A stretch of DNA of 11,006 nucleotides, taken from assembly GCA_003171235.1 (NCBI GenBank), contig PMYM01000036.1, positions 14,341 to 25,346 on the forward strand. Reading direction: 5' to 3'. Of this stretch, positions 1-5,359 are shown piece by piece (within the stretch, counting starts at the first letter, position 1; the number at the start of each line of letters is the position of its first letter). The notes beneath the pieces are model-generated. The model ran no database searches. It saw only the letters and a list, made by a program, of their open reading frames with translations, and was not told where the DNA came from. Source of the stretch: Phycisphaerales bacterium (GTDB taxonomy: Bacteria > Planctomycetota > Phycisphaerae > SM23-33). The position numbers and the translations under genes were made by a program.

Positions 1-450
1 ACCGACCAGCACAGCCAGGTGCAGCTCTACCGCGAGGGGCCAAACGACAAGCTGGTGACGTTCATCGAGGTGACGGGCCACCCGGCCGAGGTTCGCATCC
101 CCGACGTCTTCGCCGACGTGCCGGGCCTGGCCTACCTGCGGCGCAAGAAGATATCCGCCCTGCTGTCGGCCGAAAAGGCCGCCACCGAGTTCGCCCTGGC
201 CAAGAGCCAGCGCCCAAGCCTGACGCTGCGCTTCGACGCCATCGACGAGGAATCGGTCGGGGCGTTCTTCTACCTCTACGAATTCGTCACCAGCCTGATG
301 GGCGAACTGCTCAACATCAACGCCTACGACCAGCCGGCGGTGGAGCTGGGCAAGCAGGCGACCTTCGCCCTGATGGGCAAGGAAGGCTACGAGGACCTGG
401 CCAAGGAGCTTAAGCCCTTCGCCAAACCGGATGAAAAGTTCCTGGTGTGA
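1..450 (+). CDS. pgi: Glucose-6-phosphate isomerase, C-terminal part (5' end outside window)
   Basis: The frame is open from base 1 to the TGA at 448-450, giving the last 149 residues; the start lies left of the window. Pgi interconverts glucose-6-phosphate and fructose-6-phosphate in the cytoplasm (glycolysis and gluconeogenesis). The fragment opens with TDQHSQVQLYREGPNDK, which matches the TDQHSQ-QLY-EGP-DK block of Bacillus/Thermotoga-type Pgi; the His at fragment residue 4 aligns with the ring-opening histidine of the family. Near the end, YDQPAVELGK (residues 109-118) corresponds to the second Pgi signature, including its catalytic Lys at 118. One oddity is Ala at residue 113, where the signature normally has Gly (QPGVE). 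The next gene starts about 180 bases downstream on the same strand and has no obvious metabolic link. Family identity is strong; whether the whole protein is intact cannot be seen. Confidence 0.93.
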   Translation, partial: TDQHSQVQLYREGPNDKLVTFIEVTGHPAEVRIPDVFADVPGLAYLRRKKISALLSAEKAATEFALAKSQRPSLTLRFDAIDEESVGAFFYLYEFVTSLMGELLNINAYDQPAVELGKQATFALMGKEGYEDLAKELKPFAKPDEKFLV

Positions 451-500
451 TGAAACGCGGAGTTGCCGTTCTACGGCCCACAGACCATATGCCGCAAGGC

Positions 501-535
501 AGTGCGGAGTGCGAAAGTGCGGAGTGCGGAAGTAG
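501..535. repeat. Tandem AGTGCGG heptamer repeat
   Basis: Four near-copies of AGTGCGG with 0-1 extra bases lie end to end (501-507, 508-515, 516-522, 523-530), followed by AGTAG. At a larger scale AGTGCGGAGTGCG is repeated at 501-513 and 516-528. It sits in the spacer between pgi and the next gene and directly abuts the hairpin at 536-555, so both may be parts of one repeat element. Function unknown. Confidence 0.75.
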
Positions 536-555
536 CCCCCGACGTAAGTCGGGGG
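536..555. repeat. Perfect 8-bp palindromic hairpin
   Basis: CCCCCGAC (536-543) and GTCGGGGG (548-555) are exact reverse complements around a GTAA loop, preceded by AGTAG. The downstream sequence TTCCTTGCTTCTTCC is pyrimidine-rich but has no T-run, so a rho-independent terminator for pgi is possible but not convincing. I recall very similar hairpins dispersed through planctomycete genomes, so a repeat element is the preferred reading (from memory, not checked). Confidence 0.6.
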
Positions 556-631
556 TTCCTTGCTTCTTCCAATCAGCCGCCCAAGCACTTGGCTTGTTCC
601 CTGAGTCGCAAGCCGGTAGTCTGAAGGCCTG

Positions 632-2602
632 GTGAGCTTGATGGGCGGCATTGTTCAATATCTCCGGCAGCACCGCTGGCAGCGGCGGCTGGCGAGTTTT
701 CTGCTGGCCGGCGGGTTGGGCGTGCTGGCCGCGCTGGTGGCGTTGCCGATACTTCGCGACCGGCAGATGGTCGAGCAGCTTGGCCAGGCCGACCCGGCCC
801 GCCGGGAGCAGGCCATCCGTCGCGTGGTGGGCGAGGCCAAGGCCCGGCCGGAACTCATCGACCGGCTGGAGGCGGCCCTGGACACCGGCGACGACGTTCG
901 GTTTTTCGCCGCCGCCCGCTCGCTGCTGCTGCTGGACCGCTTCGACCCGGCCAAGCGCCCGCCGCAAGTCCGCGACCGCTACCGCTGCCTGGCCATCGCC
1001 CAGGCCCAACTCAGCCCGCGTGGCCTGGCCCTGCGGCTGCTGCAACTCAACCACCTGCTGCTCACGGGCGGCGACGAGGTTTACCTCCGCCGGGCGATGT
1101 CGCTGGCCGCCGGCGATACGGAAGTCCAACCCCGGCTTTACGCCTTGCTGCTGGCCTGCCGGCTAGGCGACGACCAAGAGCTTCAGCGGCTCATGCAGGA
1201 TGAGTTCCTTGACGTCCGCATCGCCGCCTGCCTGGACGCCGGCCTGGCGGGTCGGCGGGCCTGCGCCGACGCCCTGGCCGCGCGGCTTGCCGCCGACCCC
1301 TGCGACGAGGAGTATTCCGCCGCCGCCCTGGCCCTGGCGATGCTGGATGCGCCGCGGGCTGTCCCCTTCGTGGTGGACGGCCTGGCGCTGGCTAATCGCG
1401 CCCACAGGCCCGCTCTGCGCGACCTGCTGCTGTTGGCGGCCGAGAAGGTGGGCGCGCCCGCCCACCAGGCCGTCATGGACTGCCTGTACTGGTACTGGCC
1501 CGACCAGCTTGATTTTCTGGACACGCCGCTGACCCGCCCTCTGGGCCTGGTGCCGGCCCCGCCGGTGATGGCCCTGCTGTCGGCCGCCAGGATGAAGATT
1601 CCCCAGGCCCTGCCCATCGCACAGCAGGCCCTCGTCCAGGCGCAGCAAGGTCTGCTGCCCGCCGACCGGGTGGATACGCTTGCCGCCGCCTGCACCACCA
1701 TCGGGCAGCTCGGCGACGCTAGCCAGGCCGGGCAACTGGCTGGGGCCATCAGTCAATTCTGGTCCAGGCAATACGCCGCGGCGATGCTGGAGGCCTGCCA
1801 GGCCATTGGCCCTCTGGCCGCCCAGTTGCCCGACCAGCCCGACCCCGCGCCCGGCGACTACTCCGGCAAGGCCCAGGTCCTGGCCCTGCTGGAAAACGCG
1901 GTGGAGTTGTCGGAGGGTTTCGACACGCCCATCCCGGCGGCGGCCGCCGCCCTGGCGGCGTGGCGGATCGCCGGCCCAGCCGCCCAGGCTACGTTGGCGC
2001 AGGCGGCCTCCGCACCCCAGACGCTGGCGGGCGATTTTATCGCCTGGCAATTGGGTCACGGCCCGGCGGCGTCGCGCGATAGCGCGCTGGCGGCCATGGA
2101 TGCCCTGGCCGGCGGCCAGAGCTACAGCGCCGAGGCGCGGTCGGCCGGTTTCATGCTGAGGGCCTACCTCCATGCTGGCCGGCCCGAATCCGCCCAGGCC
2201 GCAACGTCGCTACGAGAACGCCTTGGCAGCCTGCGCGACCCCTTGCTGGCCGGCTCGTGCAAGTGCGCCCTGCTGGTCCTGGGGCAATCGCAGTACGAGA
2301 AGGACGTGACGGCCCTGGTCGGCACCGAGGGCTTCCCCCGCCAGCGGGCGCTGCTGGCGCTGGCCCAGGCCCGCCGGGCGGAGGGCTTCGACCCCGTGCT
2401 GGCCCGCGAGCGCTTCGACCCCCAGGCCATCGACTCGTACCTTACCGACCGCCTCATGCAGGTCGCCTACCGCGACCTGATCCCGCACCTGCCGGAGCTG
2501 GACCTCTCGGCCCCGCCCCTGGTCCGGCAGCGACAACTGCAGATGATCCGCGACTACTATTTGCTGCATCGCCAGGAAATACTCTCCGGAGGTTCGCCAT
2601 GA
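632..2602 (+). CDS. Membrane-anchored helical-repeat (HEAT-like) protein of unknown function
   Basis: A 656-residue protein. The basic N-terminus (RQHRWQRR, residues 12-19) is followed by one hydrophobic segment at about 20-41 (LASFLLAGGLGVLAALVAL), which predicts a signal-anchor with the rest outside the inner membrane. The remainder is a long Ala/Leu-rich alpha-helical array of irregular units, such as DPARREQAIRRVVGEA and DVRFFAAARSLLLLDRF, resembling HEAT-type scaffolds; no catalytic motif is visible. The start is GTG at 632 (AAGG at 624-627); an ATG at 641 preceded by GGTGAG is an equally reasonable alternative and does not alter the anchor. Its stop overlaps the ispG start as ATGA, so the two are probably cotranscribed and translationally coupled, but nothing in the sequence links this protein to isoprenoid synthesis. 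Coding is secure; the repeat-family assignment is moderate. Confidence 0.8.
   Translation: MSLMGGIVQYLRQHRWQRRLASFLLAGGLGVLAALVALPILRDRQMVEQLGQADPARREQAIRRVVGEAKARPELIDRLEAALDTGDDVRFFAAARSLLLLDRFDPAKRPPQVRDRYRCLAIAQAQLSPRGLALRLLQLNHLLLTGGDEVYLRRAMSLAAGDTEVQPRLYALLLACRLGDDQELQRLMQDEFLDVRIAACLDAGLAGRRACADALAARLAADPCDEEYSAAALALAMLDAPRAVPFVVDGLALANRAHRPALRDLLLLAAEKVGAPAHQAVMDCLYWYWPDQLDFLDTPLTRPLGLVPAPPVMALLSAARMKIPQALPIAQQALVQAQQGLLPADRVDTLAAACTTIGQLGDASQAGQLAGAISQFWSRQYAAAMLEACQAIGPLAAQLPDQPDPAPGDYSGKAQVLALLENAVELSEGFDTPIPAAAAALAAWRIAGPAAQATLAQAASAPQTLAGDFIAWQLGHGPAASRDSALAAMDALAGGQSYSAEARSAGFMLRAYLHAGRPESAQAATSLRERLGSLRDPLLAGSCKCALLVLGQSQYEKDVTALVGTEGFPRQRALLALAQARRAEGFDPVLARERFDPQAIDSYLTDRLMQVAYRDLIPHLPELDLSAPPLVRQRQLQMIRDYYLLHRQEILSGGSP
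2588..2602 (+). promoter_or_regulatory. Shine-Dalgarno and ATGA coupling site fixing the ispG start
   Basis: GGAGG at 2588-2592 lies 6 bases before ATG 2599-2601, and the upstream gene ends with TGA at 2600-2602. The ATGA overlap plus a near-perfect ribosome binding site decides the ispG start. The frame is also open upstream to 2257, but that stretch lies over the upstream gene and has no similarity to IspG. Confidence 0.85.
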
Positions 2603-3690
2603 ACGGCCCGCAGCAGTTCGCCCGCCGGCAGACGCGGGCGGTGAAGGTCGGCAACCTGACCATCGGCGGGGGCGCGCCCATCAGCGTGCAATCCATGACC
2701 AACACGGTCACGGCCGACGTGCCCGCCACGCTGGCGCAGATCAGGGCGCTGGCCGCGGCTGGGGCCGACATCGTCCGCCTGGCCACACCCACCGCCGCCG
2801 ACACCGCCGCCCTGAAGGACATCCTGCCCGCCTCGCCCGTGCCCATCGTGGCCGACGTGCACTTCCACTTCGAGCGGGCGCTGGAGGCCATCGCCGCCGG
2901 CGTGCACAAGATCCGCCTCAACCCCGGCAACATCTCCGACCGGGGCAAAGTCCGCGCCGTTATCGACGCCGCCAAGGCCGCCGGCATCCCCATCCGCATC
3001 GGCGTCAACGAAGGCTCCGTCCGCCCCCGCACCGGCCCGCGCAGCGGCTCGGCGGACAAGCGCCCGCTGCCGCAGCTCATGGTTGACGCCATCCGCGGCT
3101 ACCTGGAAATCTTCGCCCAGGCGAGCTTCGACGACCTGGTGCTCTCAGCCAAGAGCCACGACGCCGCCAACTGCATCGCCGCCTACCGCGAGCTGTCGCG
3201 ACAGTTCGACTACCCGCTGCACCTGGGGCTCACCCACGCCGGCACGGTGGCCACCGGCACCATCCGCTCGGTGGCGGCCATGGGCACGTTGCTGGCTGAG
3301 GGCGTCGGCGACACCCTCCGCATCAGCCTGGCCGGCGAGCCGACGGCCGAGGTGGCCGCCGCCGTCGAACTGCTCTGCGCCCTGGGCCTGCGCGAGCGGC
3401 GTAGCGTGGAGGTCATCGCCTGCCCCACCTGCGGGCGAACCACCGCCGACGTGGCCGAACTGGCCGAGCAGATCCGCCGGGGCCTTTCCGACGTCAAGCG
3501 CCACATCAGCGTGGCCGTCATGGGCTGCGTGGTCAACGGCCCGGGCGAGGCCCAAATGGCCGACCTGGCCGTCTGCTGCGGCGTGGGCAAGGCCGCCATC
3601 TACCGCCAGGGCAAACTCCTGGGCACCGTCCCGGACGACCAAATCGTGCAATCCCTCCTGGCCGAGGCCCGCAAGTTGCTGAATGAATAG
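2599..3690 (+). CDS. ispG: 4-hydroxy-3-methylbut-2-enyl diphosphate synthase (IspG/GcpE)
   Basis: This 363-residue [4Fe-4S] enzyme performs the penultimate MEP-pathway step, reductive conversion of MEcPP to HMBPP, in the cytoplasm. The N-terminal TIM-barrel part carries PISVQSMTNTVT (about 28-39), VADVHFHFERALEA and KIRLNPGNI, then RIGVNEGSV. The C-terminal iron-sulfur part has CPTC (Cys275, Cys278) and GCVVNGPGE (Cys310, Glu317), the expected cluster ligands with spacing like E. coli IspG. The length is that of the short bacterial form without the inserted plant-type domain. One oddity: the barrel motif usually read HLG(I/V)TEAG is HLGLTHAG here, so His213 replaces a Glu proposed to be catalytic (see findings). 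The gene follows the helical-repeat gene with an ATGA overlap, and a palindromic repeat begins right after its stop. Identity is very secure. Confidence 0.96.
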   Translation: MNGPQQFARRQTRAVKVGNLTIGGGAPISVQSMTNTVTADVPATLAQIRALAAAGADIVRLATPTAADTAALKDILPASPVPIVADVHFHFERALEAIAAGVHKIRLNPGNISDRGKVRAVIDAAKAAGIPIRIGVNEGSVRPRTGPRSGSADKRPLPQLMVDAIRGYLEIFAQASFDDLVLSAKSHDAANCIAAYRELSRQFDYPLHLGLTHAGTVATGTIRSVAAMGTLLAEGVGDTLRISLAGEPTAEVAAAVELLCALGLRERRSVEVIACPTCGRTTADVAELAEQIRRGLSDVKRHISVAVMGCVVNGPGEAQMADLAVCCGVGKAAIYRQGKLLGTVPDDQIVQSLLAEARKLLNE

Positions 3691-3691
3691 A

Positions 3692-3726
3692 GTAGTCGGG
3701 CATACATGCCCGACATCCCGCTACCC
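3692..3726. repeat. Palindromic TCGGGCA/TGCCCGA repeat after ispG
   Basis: TCGGGCA (3696-3702) and TGCCCGA (3707-3713) form a 7-bp stem. The 31 bases 3696-3726 match 7401-7431 inside the terpene cyclase gene with a single mismatch (A3706 versus T7411). It begins two bases after the ispG stop codon. No T-run follows closely, so it is not a standard intrinsic terminator, although it could protect the 3' end of the transcript. Confidence 0.85.
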
Positions 3727-3842
3727 GCACAAAGAGCTACAGTAACCGGCGCACATATACGGCGTACATGGAACACCCTACCGTTATTTTTTACATATCC
3801 CATTGCCTGCTTGCGGGTTAAGTTGACTTCACAGTAGCCGCG

Positions 3843-3881
3843 AAACGGAAAACTGCGGAAAAGTACGGAAAACCCGGGAAA
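3843..3881. repeat. A-tracts phased every 10 bp (predicted curved DNA)
   Basis: Short A-tracts start at 3849, 3859, 3869 and 3879, exactly 10 bp apart, inside a degenerate decamer of the form AAnnnCGGAA. A-tracts in phase with the helical turn are a known cause of intrinsic curvature. No gene start lies nearby. Confidence 0.65.
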
Positions 3882-3962
3882 GGATTCGCGGTGGAATTGG
3901 AACGATTCGGAACAAAACGCAGCGAATTCGGGACCATCCTGCCGGAGGGGTGTCTGCAGGCA

Positions 3963-4145
3963 GGTAGGGCACGCGGGTTCTGCCACCGGTCTTGTCGGGG
4001 GCAGGTTCCGCGTGCGGGGCACCGGCGCACAGACCCGCTATTCGTCCAGCCAATCACGGACAAGTCCCGACATCATCCACGGACATCACCCATTCATCTC
4101 GCACGCGGAACCGCTCGCTTCGCTCACGAACCCGCGTGCCCTACC
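3963..4145. repeat. 183-bp nested inverted repeat (GGTAGGGCACGCGGGTTC ends)
   Basis: An 18-bp perfect inverted repeat (3963-3980 and 4128-4145) encloses a second, 13-bp perfect one (4004-4016 and 4100-4112). Each half also contains a local 8-bp stem, GCACGCGG with CCGCGTGC (3969-3976/4008-4015 and 4101-4108/4132-4139), so two small hairpins or one large cruciform can form. The end sequence recurs at 6864-6881 with one mismatch. It resembles a small non-autonomous element or two inverted copies of one; no transposase is present. Confidence 0.75.
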
Positions 4146-4237
4146 GGCTACTGACTTTGCGGGTTCCACTCTTCACTTGTCAAAGAGCCTTCCGAGGCGC
4201 AGAGCCCCGGCGACATCCCCCACATGGATGTTGTCTA

Positions 4238-4267
4238 TCTATATAACAATTTCTCGTGAAAAGTCAA
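4238..4267 (-). promoter_or_regulatory. Sigma70-like promoter pointing left
   Basis: On the minus strand TTGACT (4267-4262) is followed after 16 bases by TATATA (4245-4240), or after 18 by TATAGA. The sequence is AT-rich in a GC-rich setting. No credible gene lies downstream before the ispG end, so it may drive a non-coding transcript, or it may be a leftover promoter. A 6-bp stem (4213-4218/4226-4231) lies at the predicted transcript start. Confidence 0.4.
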
Positions 4268-4339
4268 GTGCAATCTCTACCGCCGGAGAGAATTTCTTCA
4301 CCCTCCGCCCAGGATGGAATTGCCAGAGACTCGGATTGC

Positions 4340-4363
4340 GCGAGCGGCCCAACAGCCGCTCGC
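4340..4363. repeat. Perfect 9-bp hairpin downstream of the two-TM gene
   Basis: GCGAGCGGC (4340-4348) and GCCGCTCGC (4355-4363) are exact reverse complements around CCAACA, followed by CCTACC. The hairpin lies 21 bases past the stop of the minus-strand gene ending at 4385, where a terminator would sit, but there is no U-tract on that strand. It may be a 3'-end stabiliser or another dispersed palindrome; its edge GGTAGGGC (minus strand) is shared with the 3963-4145 element. Confidence 0.6.
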
Positions 4364-4384
4364 CCTACCCGGTTTCGCCCTCCA

Positions 4385-5176
4385 TCATTTCAAAATGCCC
4401 TTGACTCTCAACCATATCTTCTTGCCAAGAATAAAACAGGAAGCGAGGAAAACCGCCCCAAATGCAACGACAAAGAGCCACCGGCAATTGACTATCTTCT
4501 GAAGAAGATTCTCCCCCTCACCCCAGCGCCATGCACCCGCCGCGACAAACGATTCAACCAGAACCAGAAGGGCGACGGCGATAACGACTCGTGCCCAAGG
4601 AAGAGGTCCTTCCAGTATTCTGTCGGCCTCTATGCACCAGTTCACATAATCCACGCTATTTTCACTCGTTGGCACAGGGGGGAGTTCGGGATTCTTGTTT
4701 CTCATCCTGAGCATGACCTCCTGCATCAGCAGATGATAGCGGACAAAACCCCCGTGGGAGCCTGTAGGTTCAAACCCGTCCTGCGCGAAATCTTCATCCG
4801 CCCGTATCACTTGCAACGCCTCGTAGAGATCTTGTGGTGTCTCTGCGTGTGCAATCGCTCCCGCAGCCCAATCCGAATCGCCTTCTTGATCTGCTTCTTT
4901 GGGGAAGGGAGAAGGGGGTGGGGGAACATCATCCTTGTGGGCGGCCTGGACTTGCTCCTGTAGTTTCTGGAATTCCTTTTTTGCTTGTTCTTCCAATTCC
5001 GGCGGCTGTTGGTAAAACTCTTTGATTCGTTGTTTATCCCGCGCCACTCGCTGTTTAAGAGTCCCCTTACCTTCTGGCAACTGCGGGTCACTCAAATCCT
5101 TCAGGATCAGGAAGGTCGTCAGCCGCTGAGCCTCTAGTTGCTCTGCCTCCGTATACGTCTTGCTCTTTCGTGCCAT
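4385..5176 (-). CDS. Uncharacterised protein with coiled coil and two C-terminal membrane helices
   Basis: A 263-residue protein of no family I recognise. The N-terminal part is charged and probably cytoplasmic, with a likely coiled coil at about 40-80 (rich in K, E, Q) and a proline-rich linker DDVPPPPSPFP (82-92). A more structured middle stretch follows (about 100-185, including PQDLYEALQVIRADEDF and SVDYVNWCIEADRIL). Two hydrophobic helices lie at about 194-216 and 231-251, and the basic tail is GKKIWLRVKGILK. The start is ATG 5176-5174, with AGGTGA just upstream. Codon use is visibly poorer in GC than in ispG or the cyclase, like the adjacent Sel1 gene, which suggests a different origin or relaxed composition. 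It has its own TATAAT box and a structured leader, so it is probably transcribed separately from the Sel1 gene 183 bases upstream. Confidence 0.72.
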   Translation of the reverse strand: MARKSKTYTEAEQLEAQRLTTFLILKDLSDPQLPEGKGTLKQRVARDKQRIKEFYQQPPELEEQAKKEFQKLQEQVQAAHKDDVPPPPSPFPKEADQEGDSDWAAGAIAHAETPQDLYEALQVIRADEDFAQDGFEPTGSHGGFVRYHLLMQEVMLRMRNKNPELPPVPTSENSVDYVNWCIEADRILEGPLPWARVVIAVALLVLVESFVAAGAWRWGEGENLLQKIVNCRWLFVVAFGAVFLASCFILGKKIWLRVKGILK

Positions 5177-5179
5177 TGC

Positions 5180-5224
5180 TCACCTGTCTTTCGGGTCGCC
5201 CCGGCGGGCCTGCCGGACAGGTGA
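5180..5224 (-). promoter_or_regulatory. Leader hairpin that can sequester the ribosome binding site
   Basis: On the minus strand TCACCTGTC (5224-5216) pairs perfectly over 9 bp with GACAGGTGA (5188-5180), and a 5-bp inner stem CCGGC/GCCGG (5216-5212/5205-5201) is also possible, sharing base 5216. The downstream arm contains AGGTGA, the only Shine-Dalgarno-like sequence before the ATG at 5176, three bases beyond the stem. Folding would therefore block initiation. Confidence 0.55.
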
Positions 5225-5228
5225 GAAC

Positions 5229-5273
5229 GGCAGACCCGCGCGGGGCGATTGGCCCGGCCGTCGCCGGGCTGCC
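5229..5273 (-). promoter_or_regulatory. Upstream structured leader segment
   Basis: GCCCGGC/GCCGGGC (5252-5258/5263-5269) makes a 7-bp hairpin with a CGTC loop. The palindrome CCCGCGCGGG lies at 5235-5244, and GGCAG/CTGCC (5229-5233/5269-5273) could enclose both, competing for base 5269. Together with the hairpin at 5180-5224 this fills almost all of the predicted roughly 100-nt leader. I recognise no known riboswitch. Confidence 0.4.
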
Positions 5274-5284
5274 CATTAGGAGAG

Positions 5285-5290
5285 ATTATA
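5285..5290 (-). promoter_or_regulatory. TATAAT -10 box for the two-TM gene
   Basis: The minus strand reads TATAAT at 5290-5285 between the Sel1 gene stop (5360) and the start at 5176. No good -35 hexamer is visible at 16-18 bases upstream (TCGTTT is the best at 17). The predicted leader is about 100 nt. Confidence 0.45.
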
Positions 5291-5359
5291 CCCCGCGTGC
5301 AACGAATAAACGAGGGCGATTTCATCCTGTACCGCTTTCATCTTCTTAGTATCACCGCA

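Larger units (their letters stand above)
3691..4384. other. Gene-poor spacer between convergent genes
   Basis: Nothing here reads convincingly as a protein. The open frames on both strands are short, have no good ribosome binding sites and run through repeats. The stretch holds a palindromic repeat (3692-3726), an AT-rich patch with a T6 run (3787-3792), phased A-tracts (3843-3881), a 183-bp nested inverted repeat (3963-4145), a minus-strand promoter-like sequence (4238-4267) and a hairpin (4340-4363). It separates ispG from the minus-strand gene ending at 4385. Confidence 0.7.

Noticed and set aside
536..555. Rho-independent terminator for pgi
   Set aside because: The stem is strong but no T-run follows; it fits a dispersed repeat better.
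447..635. Small plus-strand ORF between pgi and the next gene
   Set aside because: It translates the heptamer array and the hairpin, has no convincing ribosome binding site and no recognisable product.
410..2173. Long minus-strand open frames (410-1129 and 1163-2173)
   Set aside because: They lie opposite the helical-repeat gene, are rich in Gly, Arg and Gln and show no domain; they are antisense shadows of high-GC coding DNA.
2257..2598. In-frame upstream extension of ispG
   Set aside because: It overlaps the end of the helical-repeat gene in another frame, has a Gly/Pro/Arg-rich composition typical of a shadow frame in GC-rich DNA, and a strong ribosome binding site supports ATG 2599.
3774..3792. 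Intrinsic terminator at the T6 run (3787-3792) after ispG
   Set aside because: No stable stem precedes the T-run; the best pairing needs a bulge and is short.
3600..4022. Minus-strand ORF containing MGYVKNNGRVFHVRR
   Set aside because: It runs antisense into the ispG 3' end and through the palindromic repeat, with only a weak ribosome binding site. A remnant of some repeated element is possible, but nothing supports a gene.
4256..4963. Plus-strand ORF of 235 codons
   Set aside because: It lies mostly antisense to the two-TM gene, whose membrane helices and start signals are better supported.
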